A stretch of 64,000 nt of DNA from Anisakis pegreffii. Taxonomy: Eukaryota > Nematoda > Chromadorea > Rhabditida > Anisakidae. The notes under the pieces were generated by a model. The model made no database searches. It saw only the letters and a program-made list of their open reading frames with translations, and was not told where the DNA came from. The translations under genes and the position numbers were made by a program. This document shows positions 12,290 through 25,100 of this stretch, piece by piece (within the stretch, counting starts at the first letter, position 1; each line of letters starts with the position of its first letter). The DNA lies in contig JAPYMA010000057.1 in NCBI GenBank assembly GCA_035041965.1, positions 62,001-126,000 on the forward strand, given 5' to 3'.

Positions 12290-12812
12290 AAATGACATTG
12301 CTTTGAAGATTAAGAGGTAAAGACTGGTTCATGATTTCGAGGGTCCTAAATAGGACCGTTGGATTTCATTTCTGATGTTCTAGCCTTACATTGTATAGGG
12401 CACAGTTCTGCTATCTACTTCCGCATGTTGAATAAACACTCTTTTCCTTCAAATTCCTTTTTCCTAATGAACTTGTTCTATATACGACGTGACAATCCAT
12501 GTCAAAGCATAACTAGAATTTTTGCCATATCGACACCACTGTATTAGCGTAAGCTTCTTTCCTCCCCCGAAAATCCACTGCTGTTCCGTTGCTCTGCCAA
12601 CAGTATATTACCGATGAATTAGTACGATGTCATCTATTAGAACTGTCTCATCAACCACACATCCATCCATGTGGAATGGATGATCAATGTAATGCTGTAC
12701 TGCAATCTCACGGAAAAAATTCGTTCAGTCGACCAATATGTCTAATTTGAAGGTGCTTGCGTCCTTTCTCTTCATGTCACGCTCTGCATATCAGAATAAT
12801 TACACCGTTCAG

Positions 12813-13081
12813 TGATATGATAGCTGAAACACCTCCTTTGCGGATAAATGAGCACCTTCCAGAAATGCGCCGGCCAAACACTTCAATGTTTTCCTACGAC
12901 GGCTCATTTCACATCAGTAGATCGTATCTTTCCAGATATTTAACCAGTTTCATGCTCCCACCACACTCACAAACTAGAACAGCATCAGCGCCATTCCTCG
13001 AATTCACCATCATCCATGGCGATCTTAGCAACTATTGTGGATTCACGAATCTCATTCTACAGCTACTAATAACTTTGAATG
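12813..13081 (+). CDS. Candidate internal exon, unidentified
   Basis: A 269-base open stretch runs from a possible acceptor (ACACCGTTCAG) to a strong donor (AATG|GTGAGT). The translation has normal protein composition, for example PEMRRPNTSMFSYDGSFH and PPHSQTRTASAPF. The frame stays open upstream to 12757, so the left edge is uncertain. I recognise no domain. No phase-compatible neighbour exon was found within 3 kb, so a real but isolated exon or a chance frame are both possible. Confidence 0.35.
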
Positions 13082-13444
13082 GTGAGTTGTGAAAGGAATC
13101 GTCGCATTGCTGCGATTCTTTGGCTAAAATTGTGTATTTGGCAGCGCGAAAACAAATCGCGATGTCAAATTTCCATACATGACCTCTCCAGTTACTAGCT
13201 TTAAATGGATCACTATAATTTTCCGAATTCAAATAAATGAATCATTCGGATCATTCGTAATCTTCGCAATCACAAACAATCCTATTTATCTGCCGCCTGA
13301 TCCTCTTCATTGAAAAACCTCTCAACATATAGAGCCATACATACATCGTTAGGAATGGAGACAGTGAGAAAAGTGGTGTGAGAGAGCCTTCCTTTTTCGG
13401 ACTTAAAAAAATTTTTACTTGTTTTCAACGTGCTGGCAGCTAAA

Positions 13445-13578
13445 CTAAAAGAGTGCCGATCTCTTTTGGTTTTTCATCATCACCTCGATAGCACGTTGCC
13501 TACCATCTACCATTGTTGACAGCCAATCCAATCTCATAACAAGACCCGACCGGAAAAATTTCTCTGTGCATGAATGGT
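13445..13578 (-). CDS. Candidate terminal exon, unidentified
   Basis: On the minus strand a TATTTCAG acceptor is followed by an open frame ending in TAG (positions 13445-13447). The translation is basic and normal in composition (RLDWLSTMVDGRQRAIEVMM). Preceding phase would be 1. It lies 360 bases from the plus-strand candidate at 12813-13081, so the two would be convergent. No family is recognised. Confidence 0.35.
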
Positions 13579-15687
13579 CTGAAATACGCAGTTCATAAGA
13601 ATTGTTGTGATATATTGTTGTCACGATTTGCAATTAACAATGGAATGAACATCAAAAAATAGATGAGCAATCAATAGATGAAGTTCGTAACTAGAATGCG
13701 TGTACGAAATGATGATCGAGCTGATAGTGTATGTGCAAGCGTGCAAGAGTGGTAGGTAAGAGAACACGTTGTTGTATCAAACTCGTCGAATGGTTGGTTG
13801 TTTATCATACCTGTGCTCATTTAATTATCATCACAGCAACACCACACCAATCATTACTATCATTCGGTCATATCGTTGCTCTTGCCCGTTACTATCACTA
13901 ACTATATTATGACGTGATTATTTTTTTTTGAGGTTTATTTTATTGCAACTTGATTAATGTTCATAGTAAACCCATGGCAACCATTTTCCTGCTATCTGAT
14001 TTTGGTTGTTAAGTCTGATACAGATGATGCGCCAGTTTCTTTGCGTTCTTCTTCAACTGAGTTTTTCAATTTAGCTGAAATGAAACTCTGTTAACAGATG
14101 CGAATGAAGGGATGTTAATGAAATGAATTGCAGAAAGGAACGGAAACCCTGAGCCATTGTAATCATTTGAAAATTTATCCGGAAGATTTTCGGGTGAGCA
14201 GGGAAATGCAATCGACCTTTACGCTTTTTTCGCAAAGCAGTGGCATTTAATTATTTCGTATATGTAGCGATAGTCTATTTATGCTGGGAATAATTGCATC
14301 AACCTCATTTATTCAATCATCAAATGAAATCCATTCCTAGTTTTTTTTTGCATTTGTGTATCACAAATATCACTTTCATCCTCTGTTAGTATCCTTCTTT
14401 GCGAGCAGCTAACGACATTTGCACAGGGAATCAATCGTTCATCTGCATCAAATTCCAATTTAACTTTTGATTTAGCTGTTACAGATGTGTAGTGCTACTC
14501 TCCCGTGTTGTCCATGCCGGAATAAGCTCAGAAATTGAGCAATTGAAATATTGCAATATTTATATTATTATTGTTAGATCGGTGTACATTCAAGAAAAGC
14601 TTCATATTGACTTGCTATCGGCATAGTTTTTATCTTGAGCAACGTGCAGAAGATACAATAGATTTCTTTAGCGATTCGTTGAAAAAGGAATATCATATGA
14701 ATTGTTTGTTTTTCGACGAGTTTGTTTATTTGTGCATCAACTGACTTTTCTTTGGCATGCATTGCAACTGCGATGCACATTTCAGTTACAATTTGATTTT
14801 GTTTAAATGCACATTTCAGATAAGTTAGGTCAATTGTATGACTGTTTGTTGGTTCGTTTAATGCCGTGATTATGGTCTACATTTATGAAACGGTGCGAAT
14901 TTAAAGGTGCATTTAAATGAAGGCAAATTTTTTGTATGATAGTTAAATAGAGCTTATCTCCGTGGGCATTTTTAGCACTGTTTAGTAACCATTTACGAGA
15001 AGTTTGCACGCCTTTTTATTTGATTTGGTTTGATCCGAGTTAACAGTTGTTTTCATGCTTTTTGTTTGTTTTATGCCCCTTTTATAACACAATCTCATAA
15101 ACGTCCTAGTTTGATGAAGTATTTTTTTGCTTTGTTAAAATGTTAGTTTCGAATTGTCACTTTCTATTCATCAGTTGCACTTCATCTAATCCTGTCACAC
15201 AGTGAAAAGTGTAATCGCATGAATACGTCTCAATCAGTTGATACGCGATTATACTTCTCCTCAGTTCATAAAGGGCGATCGATGTTTATAAAGCGCGCTC
15301 ATTGCCATTCGTAATATGGCGATAGAATTCTTCCACTTCAGTTTTAAACGTTCAAACCAGATGACATTGACAGAGATAAAAGTGGAAATGATCAGTTGAT
15401 AACAGGAGATGGAAGTGAAAGAATGAAGGCAAAAAAGGCTCTCTTAAATGAAAAATGAGCACATGATAAGGATTTGATGTTTAATAAATTGATGAACACG
15501 TGTGCAATAACCGTGTTGGCATCGTTTGAATGAACACCGATACTGTTCCGTATTGCACTTTAGCGATCACTGAATTTACTAATTTCTTCAATTTTTTTGT
15601 GGATAATTTTAACGGAGTATGATCATTGATTTGCGATATTTCATGTATTTAGTTGACATTCCCACGTTTAGAAACAGCCACCACATG

Positions 15688-15705
15688 CACACACACACAC
15701 ACACA
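15688..15705. repeat. (CA)9 microsatellite
   Basis: An uninterrupted run of CA dinucleotides. Confidence 0.95.
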
Positions 15706-15891
15706 TAACGATCGTCTCTGATCTATTCTTTATCAACTGCGATCGATTCTCTTCTGTTTCATTGCAGAAAAATGATAATCGATGTTGTTTTCATAATATG
15801 TTGTTTATGATATTTTCATGCATAAAACACACATACTACACCCATACACTATCGATAAAACACTAACGAATTACCATTCGAATGTTGTTTT

Positions 15892-15942
15892 GTATCGGTT
15901 AGTTATATGTATCGGTTAGTTATACGTATCGGTTAGTTATAT
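15892..15942. repeat. Three tandem 17-bp units
   Basis: Three head-to-tail copies of GTATCGGTTAGTTATAT occupy 15892-15908, 15909-15925 and 15926-15942. Only the last base of the middle copy differs (C for T). Confidence 0.95.
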
Positions 15943-16410
15943 GTCAGCATTGCATGCTTACCTATCAGTTATTCGTGTCATTATCACTTGTCGTCGGGCC
16001 GAAGTTTTATGCTGTTTCATTTTTTTCGAATTTTATTTCTTTTTTTTGTCTTTGAAACATTTTTCATGGCTTCCAGTCAGTGAGAGTGTTATTGTTATAC
16101 TTGCAAAATATTACGCCAATGCAACACATTTTCTCATTCTCGCACAACACTCTTTCTTTGCATTTATGCCAGTCAAGAATGTACCGAAACGTCGAGATTG
16201 TATGAAAGGTGTTTGGATTAGTGCTTGCGAGTGTTAAATTGCGGAACTGGGATACTGGAAGTGAATTAAATCTATGGGGCATTTGCAAATGCAGAATACA
16301 CTGAACATGCGTTTGGTATTCATACGCTACTTCACTATCAAAATTTTCAGCTTCATTGCTGCCTATTTTGAATATTTTTGATCGTTACTGTGTAAATTGC
16401 TTTCGAAAAC

Positions 16411-16578
16411 ATGTTCCGAAAGATCAGATGCGTCTTTTCAACGAATCCGTCTAGTCTTGACAAATTACTTCTGCAAAATGAACCTCCGAATATCCGTCTG
16501 CTAATCGTGAGTTTCGGTTCAAGGCCTAAAGCAACACATAGAATCAAAGCAGCTGCATCGCAAATCTCAATTTCATGA
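16411..16578 (+). CDS. Candidate first exon or small ORF, unidentified
   Basis: An ATG at 16411 opens a 55-codon frame with good protein composition (MFRKIRCVFSTNPSSLDK, LLLQNEPPNIRLLI). A strong donor GTGAGT follows codon 32 (exon end 16506, phase 0). Either the frame is a first exon ending there or a 55-residue single-exon product. The frame at 17035-17141 could be a later exon of the same gene but needs phase 1, so an intermediate exon would be required. No family is recognised. Confidence 0.4.
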   Translation: MFRKIRCVFSTNPSSLDKLLLQNEPPNIRLLIVSFGSRPKATHRIKAAASQISIS

Positions 16579-17034
16579 TCGTGATCGTTTGATCTGTTTA
16601 GGAAAGGATAAATCTAATTATTGAAAATTAATCGGCCAGCACTTCTGAATACTGATTTGTTACCTGCTGCAATCTACCTGCGCTGCCTTACAATAGAACA
16701 CATTGAATTTTTGATGATTCAAGCCACAACATAGTGTTGTCCTACTATTGAAGGTAACATCTCAATTTCAAATGGAAAAGCATCGCTTTGTTAGCTTAAA
16801 CAGCTTAAAGTATAATAATCACTGAAAACACTTTATGAAGTTCTTCAAAAGGAAGTTTATTATAATGAATTAAACGCTGCGTTGATCACTGAAATGACAT
16901 TCGTTTATGGTGTCAAGAGAATCTGTTTAGTGCTCATTTTGCCATGTGTTTTTTGAACGGAACTAGTCGTATCCGTTTTTCAATTACTCTAATTTCTGTT
17001 CACCTCATTATTACTTGTCGCTATTTTGTTTCAG

Positions 17035-17141
17035 ACATATTCATTTTGGTGTATCAATTAAAAGGGTTGTTGAGCGAGAATCACTTCTGTGAAACTGCAT
17101 TAATGTTGCTAATATCACTTTATGAATGCACAGTTCAGTGA
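17035..17141 (+). CDS. Candidate terminal exon, unidentified
   Basis: A long polypyrimidine acceptor (CTATTTTGTTTCAG) precedes a 107-base open frame ending in TGA. The peptide (FILVYQLKGLLSENHF, CETALMLLISLYE) is helical-looking. Preceding phase is 1. Confidence 0.35.
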
Positions 17142-18440
17142 TCATTCATGCCGTGAATTATCGATATACTACTCTTTCCTTCACATAATTTTGCTGCTGT
17201 TCGCTTCGACAATCGTGGGTTTCTGCTACCCAGTACCTTGAAAATTCTCTGTTTTCTGTCGTTTCTGAGTTTTTGAATTGTCTCATTGTGATTGGTGATT
17301 TTCGTCGTAAAGCCAAGATTTAATTCTAATACTATTATTATGTATTGTTGAGCATATTACTCACGATCCATCATAAAACTGTTAAGAATGTTTGCAAGTG
17401 TGCACTTATTGAATTGATAAGAGTGCAAGTTGAGTTCAGTGCTGCAGAACTCGTGAGCACATAGACAAAATGTGAGCAGCAAGCATTTGCAAATACACTT
17501 TTGTCATGATCACCTCCAACCAAACTGTTGAGCAATTCAAAAATCCGTCATCATTGATTAAGCTCTTGTTAACTGCTTGTACCATCGCAAAATCCTGACG
17601 GTTTAATGCATTAAGTTGAATTTTTTGTTGTTTAACGAGCTGAAAAAAAATTCAGGTTAGATCGTCTTTATAGTAGAGGACTGTTGAATTTTTTTTGGAT
17701 GAGACATGTTGAGTGTTGAAATAAGTAAATAACAAATAGAACACAATTTGTTAGCAATTGATGCGGTAGGTCATTAATGTTAAGGAAAATTGGTGCCTGA
17801 ACGTCGTCCCACACTCGAAATATTACTTATCACCGTTTTTGTTTCAAATTTATCTTCACTCTTCAACATATTCTTTTTCATTTTCACCATCATTTAACAT
17901 AAATATCATCATTCTCATATTTCCTAGCAATCTTCTGATTGCTTTTTGATTGATCATTTTGTTTATGCATACTTTTTGAACGGCGCCAAGTCTTTTATTT
18001 ACTAGGTAGGGAAAACTGATTGGAAGTATTTCATCAGTGGGTATTGTTTTTCTGTTAATATTTAGTTCGTTTTTGAGATGTTTCGAATGTTTTACGCAAT
18101 AGTTCGTCGAATTTGGCACCAAACTTTTGCCTCCGATGGGTGCGGTTTTGAATACTTCGACACTCTTTTCATTCATGATAAAGCGAAAGTTGAAAATCTT
18201 TTTACTTCTGTTGTTGCTACGTTTAAAGAATCGCCCAATTTTTATTCGTCGCGGCAACGGTATAAATGCTATAATTTGATAATTAGAATGCATGCAAGAG
18301 TATTGCAGTGATTCAGTGAATTGAAAATCTCTTGCGAATTTCGCGTAATGCATTCAGTTGACACAAAAATGCGATCATCAAGTTGGGAGCATTGCATGAG
18401 TTCTGGCATTCAGTTCTATTCTTTACAGCAGAACTGAACA
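17142..18440. other. Mostly non-coding, with one long minus-strand open frame
   Basis: Apart from the 165-codon minus-strand frame listed separately, I see no splice-bounded coding stretch or recognised repeat here. Confidence 0.4.
17856..18353 (-). CDS. Long open frame, 165 codons, unidentified
   Basis: This is the second longest open frame in the window. In DNA of this base composition an uninterrupted frame of that length is unlikely by chance, but not excluded over 64 kb and six frames. The product would be lysine- and asparagine-rich (RFFKRSNNRSKKIF, NMRMMIFMLNDGENEK), without a signal peptide or recognised domain. It is intronless, unlike the recognised genes here. It could be a retrocopy, a transposon remnant or noise. 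Confidence 0.3.
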   Translation of the reverse strand: MHYAKFARDFQFTESLQYSCMHSNYQIIAFIPLPRRIKIGRFFKRSNNRSKKIFNFRFIMNEKSVEVFKTAPIGGKSLVPNSTNYCVKHSKHLKNELNINRKTIPTDEILPISFPYLVNKRLGAVQKVCINKMINQKAIRRLLGNMRMMIFMLNDGENEKEYVEE

Positions 18441-18674
18441 GTGTTCGCCGATAGAGACTATATGAAGCTTGGGTTGGAGAGCCCTACCATCCAAGAGGTT
18501 TTCGAGCCTAAACCTACCGTCTGCGCCACCATTTCTGGATCCCGTGACCATGCTTCCTACCGCATCTTTCATCGTCTGGCCCCGAAGCCGAATTGTGCCT
18601 CCATTTCAGCTTTAGACAATGTGAAGTATACTCTAATAGGGTTGATTGCACTGTCTGATGAGAGGCCACGCTAG
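18441..18674. repeat. GC-richer anomalous segment, probable repeat fragment
   Basis: The base composition is clearly higher in G+C than the flanks and both strands are open (77 codons plus, 65 codons minus). This looks like a fragment of an interspersed repeat rather than a host exon. No terminal repeats are visible. Confidence 0.35.
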
Positions 18675-19193
18675 CACAAAAAGGTGTTCTGAAGTTATCA
18701 AGTGCGTTCACGAGCCTCTATCTATCCAGTTTTGCTCAGTCTCATGATTCAGTTTAGCCATATCATATTGCGATGTCCACCACATTTCAGCTGATCAATT
18801 ATGTTGGATGTTGGTAATTTTTCGAAAGTTTTTCTATTCGACTTGAAAAGGTTTTGCCAGCTGCACGAAATGAAACGTAATCGATGATTAATCGACAGTG
18901 TTTTACGTACATGATCATAGATGCATTTTTTGCAAAATTATATGATAGCAACGGAATGAATAATGCCCATAATTATTGTCACGTTATTGTTATATTCATG
19001 TAGAGTTCGTTTGGTTAGTATTAAAGATTAATTATAGTGTACTTATGTACGTAATATGTACGAGTAGTTCATCGTTTCATTACGCATCGTCAACGCAGTC
19101 TGTTCATAAACATTAATTGAATTGTACGCCATTCTTCAACGACTATTTATCACTTGAGTGACGTTAATGAATTTCAAATTTTAGCTGGCAAGA

Positions 19194-22100
19194 ATGCTAA
19201 AATATGAAGAAATTCCTGGTGAGGATGGAGTTGAGATTGAAAAAAGTAAGCTTCTTAGTTGCCGTACACTTATATTTCCTCCTTTTTAAAAAGGAGAACA
19301 GCTTCGATATGGTAAACGGAAATGAATTAAGTGTAATGAATGATCTAACAGTTCAAGAAACAATTTACATTGTAATCTATCGTTATCGACCCAGTTATGG
19401 GAAGCCTTAAGCAGCAAAATCCTTCAATCCACAAATAGGGTTTTATGCATCTTGATTCCCTTTGGTTCACATCAACCTGGAGCAGTACCTCGCACCACGT
19501 TCAGCTATCATTTGAAAAAATTTTCCTTCACATTTCAGTTTTCTTTCCCTTAAAAGCTTATTTGATTATTTAAGCGATCCAAATATTCAAAAAAAAATGC
19601 TCCCACATCTTATCATTAAGAATACCGTTATCATTGGAAATATCACTAAACATTTTCAAAAAGAGTAAGAATTTCGTTCAGTGGACAACAATAATGAGCT
19701 GACGTGCATCGTTTGTGGTGATCAAGCAACCGGTAAACACTATGGTACAATTGCATGCAACGGCTGCAAAGGTACATCAGTTCATGCTTCTTCATTCACT
19801 TTCCTCTCTTACCATACAGAGAACAGTGCGTGCAGGAAACCTGATGAACTGACTGACTTACAGTTGCTTTGATTATTTCATGAATTGCAAGTGCATATAA
19901 CATACACTGGCTTCGCACATGTCGATCGTCTTGGTTGAATGATTGACGCAGAAGTCGATAAGAATTGAAATTGTTGTTTATTTCATTGACAACTACAACA
20001 TTTTCTGGCATTTAATTCTGATAACTTTTGAAGCGAACAGGTCAATCGTCGCCGTGATTCATCATATGGCATTTCAGTTCGCTCTTTTGATGTGATTTAA
20101 TCATCAGATGTAAATCATTATGAACTAAAAGACAAATGCATTTCTCAAACAAGTCCGTTTACGGGATATCAATATTTTAAGTTGAATAATCATTGGGTGG
20201 AATTGATAAAATCTTCATTTGATGGGGATTTTATGAATTCGATATAGTTCTACTCTTTACTCATTCTTCATTTATTAAGGATTCTTTCGAAGGACAATCC
20301 GGAGATCCTACAAATATACGTGTCGATTCAAAGGAAACTGTAATATCGATAAACGTAATAATTTTCATCTATGAAAAACTTTAAATAGCTTAACGTGATA
20401 GTTGATCGTTGTCAGTTTGAACACACTTTCTGATAAACTGACTGGAATAAATTCTGAACATTAAAACATTACCAAAATTTATAACATTATAATGAGATGA
20501 CGATGAGTTGTCCTTAAAAAACGTGCACTTTCTAATATTCATTTTCAAATTTGTCCTTTGCAAATTTTGCCTGATCACCATCTATAGTAAAACAGTGATT
20601 CTTTCACATTTTCTTGATCCATATCCCCCCTTCCCTCCCCTTGGTTTTGACCGAAAGATAGATCGCTATTCCTGCCACTAACCACACGAGTGACCGCGAT
20701 TCCCCTACATTTTCTGTTTATTTATTCTCAGCAGAAACCGGAAGAAAATCATGAAATTGATTCAAAGATAGAGAAAATTGTTGTAAAACGTTTTTCGGTG
20801 ATATGAAAGAAATCATTTCCTCATGTTGAACAAACAAGCATTTTGAAAACATCGTTGAACAGTTGTGGAAGATTTGTGAAAGCAATCAGCATTTGCCTTT
20901 TCCCTTGATGTCCTCAAACTCAAATCCCTCTCTGCGAGAATTTCTCTCTTATGAGGTACGCTGGTCCAAACTGTATCATTGATTGAGTGAGATTAGTGCG
21001 TTACGATTTAATGACTGGAAGAGCGATTTTTCGAAATGTTCACGTTCAGCAACGCAAGAATCAATGGAAAAGAACGTATTTCTGTGGTGTAACATCATTG
21101 TGATTATCTTAATTACTCAATATTAATTAGTACTGCAAATATTGCAGTACTAATTAATATTGAGTAATTAAGATAATATTATTAAGATAAGACAATATTT
21201 TAATATTAAGATAATCGAGCAATATTTTAAGATAATCGAGCCGTATGTCGTGCGTGTCGTTTCATGAAATGCCTTAAAGCTGGCATGAAAATAGATGGTG
21301 CGTTTGTTTAGCTTATGCTCTTCAATCAGTTACTTTTTTTTTCGAAAGATACTTCATGTTTAGAATTTGGAACTATGAGATTATGAGAAGCGTTGAGACT
21401 TTCAGCTGTCCAAAATGAACGTGATGTGATCGGTAAACGCCATCGAACACCGTCAGCATCAAGTACAGCCACTGGATCTTCTGCGTTTATTTCCATATCT
21501 ACGCCCAAAGTTGGAGGAATCCGGCGACCATCTTTAACGAGGCCCCTATCTGGGTAGTTCAACTGAAAATTTTTAGAACCTGATCAATTTCATAGCTATA
21601 TTCAGTCATCATTCATATATAGTATTATATCAACAAATGAGTTATTTGTAGCAGATTCTGAAATGTTTGCAATTCTGAATTCAAAATATAATCGTATCAA
21701 AATTAATCCATTGTTTTTTTTGGAATAAAGTCAAATTCATTATGAATGTGTGCATCTGTGATGTGTAAGATTTTGCTTTATTTCGCGGATTGTTCCAAGT
21801 GGTCTCATTTTAAGTCATTACTCGCCGCCATCCACATCATCATCGCCTGTTTCCGGATGGGACACACCAAAATCTTTATTGGAAAGTCTACTGCGATCTG
21901 AGGAAAATATACAGAGTTTACGTGAGGCAGTTATCAGGCAAACCGGTCTTGTCGATTACAGTGTCAAGAAAGAACCCTCAGTAAGTTGTACTCATTTGAA
22001 ACTCTGCCTTGAAGATGCTTCAATTCAGAAGGCATCCGTCCTTTCGGAATGCGGATCGGATCGTAAGTTTCACTGACTTAGTGGACCCGAAAATAACCGA

Positions 22101-25100
22101 TCTCAAACGGTAGAGAACCTCAGTGAGACTGGCGAACCAGATGGTCCGATTGTGAGTGCAAGTCTGCAAATATTAATCTGCAAATAAACTAAGAGATCAT
22201 ATCTCCAAGATTTCATACCATCCAATTCCCTCGGAGCGTTCCGTTTCGTTCTGTCTAGTCGTGTTGAATTCAGTCGAATAGACCACGATGTAGTTTGACT
22301 GTATCACTTCAAAGAGGTAGGAATTAGTCGAAAAACGATATAGGTCAAAATTGTTGGACGTGCGGTCATAATAGGGACAGAGCACGATGTGGTTTGACTG
22401 CAATAGGAATAAGATGATGTAACTGCACATGCTCTATACAATGATCACTGCACATGTTATAAATAATGATCAGCAGCAATGATTTAATGATGAAAATCAG
22501 CGCAAATAACATAAAACTTCTTTTTGTTTGACCACTATTGTTCATTAATCAGTGTTTGTTCGCATCGTGAATCGCTGAGTGTTTCCATTCAACTTCATCA
22601 ATCTTCTGTAAAAATCTTATCAAAATACATCTCTTAAGTGAGGTTTAGCACGATCCACTAAAATTTCTTTCTCACATTCTTTTCATGTCTGTGGCAAGAT
22701 CGTTTCTCTTTTTCTCATTTGCACAAATACATTTTTTGAGTCTTAATTTTAGTCGGCAGACATCACGTAAATTTTGTTAGTAAACATTTGCATGAGGATG
22801 TTGAGAGTTATTGCGTCAAACATTTAATTCAAAAACGCGATAACCAGAAAATAACAGGATGAGTTATCAGTTTTAATTGACAGACTTCAAATGACAGACT
22901 TTAGTTAGTGAGTGACTGACGTGAGCGTCAAAAACAGAATTGAAACGATCGCTTCATTTTGCATTTATCAATAATTTAACTCACCAAAAGTCTTTCACTG
23001 TAAAAGCAACTAAAAAGATGCACAGTTTTGTGCATAGTTGACGTCTGTTACTAAAAATAACTTAAGAGGATTACGTAATAATGATGATTGCATAGTAACG
23101 ATTGCGTAATAAATTGAAATTACAAGCAATTTCGTCCCAGCTCGTCAAAAAGTAACTGGCAGAAATTCCAGTCTTGACGTATGTCACTCAAGTTCACTGA
23201 TAAATAAAATAAAATCACGATGAGATGTTCATTGAAAAAGAAATGAACTGGGGAGAAGACAGATTGAGGTTAGGTCAAAACTGAAAAACTGGGGATTTCC
23301 GGAGACTAGAACTTGTTTCGGGAACGAGAAAACGAAATCGTTCACCCGCATTCCGTGCAAATGAGATGTTCAGATCATGCCATTATGCTATGAGGAATAA
23401 ATGCTATGGAAAATCAACAAAATTTGAGATTGTATCAGAATTGGGGCGTTCATGAGGAAAATATCATCAGAGTGTTATTCACGGAACTGCACAGGTATGC
23501 AGCATTGGTAGTGAAGTTATGGCGAGTGGCTATTGTTGAGGAATAGCTGATGGAATGTGCTTTTGCAGACACAGACAAGTGACGGTGCACGGAAGGCGAC
23601 AGTTAATGACATTTTCTTGAGCATACACAGTCAATTGTTACTTGCAATTGAATGGGCCAAAACGCTTCCTCCATTCGCAACACTTTCCACTGATGACCAG
23701 GTTGGTAGTTATCTGACAGTGAGTGATATAAACATAAATTATTAATGATCTGCTTTGAAACCTTTGATTTCATTTCTGTAAATATACTGATATTATGATG
23801 TGTGACATCCTTGGAAAATACCTGATGTTGTGATCGTGCAATCGCATTATTTTTGAATGCTTATGCACTTTTTGTGCGACTCCAGGAAATTGATTAGAGA
23901 TGACAGAATCAGTGGCGAAATTTCTTACTGAAACTTTCACTGTGTTATCATCGAAAATTGCATGTGTCATTCATTTGTTCAGCATGAGCTTTATGAGATA
24001 TATTGCAAGCTGATGCACCCAACTCTACTTGATCGAATCATCATCATCGTCAGAAATGCAAGCAATTTCCGTTTCAGACAGCACTTCTTAAAAGTTTCGC
24101 ATGTCAACATGTTGTTTTGTGTGTTTCGTATCGCTCCAGAAATGTCACAAATTCTTTGAAGCTCATTAACGATTCGTACATTCCGCGATTTTGCGAATCC
24201 GAAAACAATAACTTCCCTGAGTAAGAATCCATTGATGTTCTTTGTTATTCATTTTCAAATTACCGGAATTACCGCTCAGAAACATACATTCTTAATCTGG
24301 AGTGACGAATGTGTTTTTGAGGTAATAAACTTGTTTGTGACGCTATTACGAAATTCACTCAAATTAGGCATGAAATTGAAGAAGATTGATTTCTCAAAAC
24401 TACAATACAAACATATCGAGCTGAGAGAATTTTCAAAGCACTGCAAGTTTCAGCAATGAAACTTTTAAGAATTGAAGGAAAAGCTAAGAGCACAGGATTA
24501 GTGCCATATAAGAATTTTAAACTGGAGTGCCACAAAAAAGGGATTTTTTGAGCTTTCACGATCCGTCTATACATTGAAAGATTAGGAATAGTTTTTGGTT
24601 GAGTCACAAAATAGTCTGTGCCAAGTGCTGCAAAGCGTTGTTAAAATTTTGGTTAAGTACCTTATGCATCAAGTGATAATAGTGAAGGCGAGTGTATAAA
24701 ATTATTCTATAAACAACAGAGCCGTTCGATTTTATTCCTTTTAATGATTGAAATTGATTTCTAAGGAATTTCTATCTTCGCGACTGTGAGCGAGTTATGG
24801 ATCAATTAGTTGCACCGATGCGATTCTTACAAATGGATGATGTTGAGTTCGTTGCGATGAAGGCTTGCATTCTTTTCAATCCTGGTATATTTATGCATTT
24901 CATGAAGTTGTTTTATCGATTCATGTGTTGATACCTCTGAGAACGGTGAAAGCATTCCGTTCAATTTGATATCATTCGATTATCTTGCATTATTATAATA
25001 CCAGAGAGACAAATTTCAAACTCAAGTTTTGTTTTCAACGATGAATCTGCCAAACTGTCAGATTACACTCTACACTACAAATCAACCAAATAAAGGAAAT

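Larger units (their letters stand above)
13579..16410. other. Intergenic stretch with microsatellites
   Basis: No exon is supported. The minus-strand frame at 14574-14780 is weakly protein-like but lacks a good donor. The plus frame at 15941-16237 is hydrophobic and overlaps a minus frame. CA and 17-bp tandem repeats are listed separately. Confidence 0.4.

Noticed and set aside
21240..21300. Upstream acceptor at 21210 as the normal start of receptor exon 4
   Set aside because: It introduces TAA after six codons; only the acceptor at 21231 gives an intact second zinc finger.
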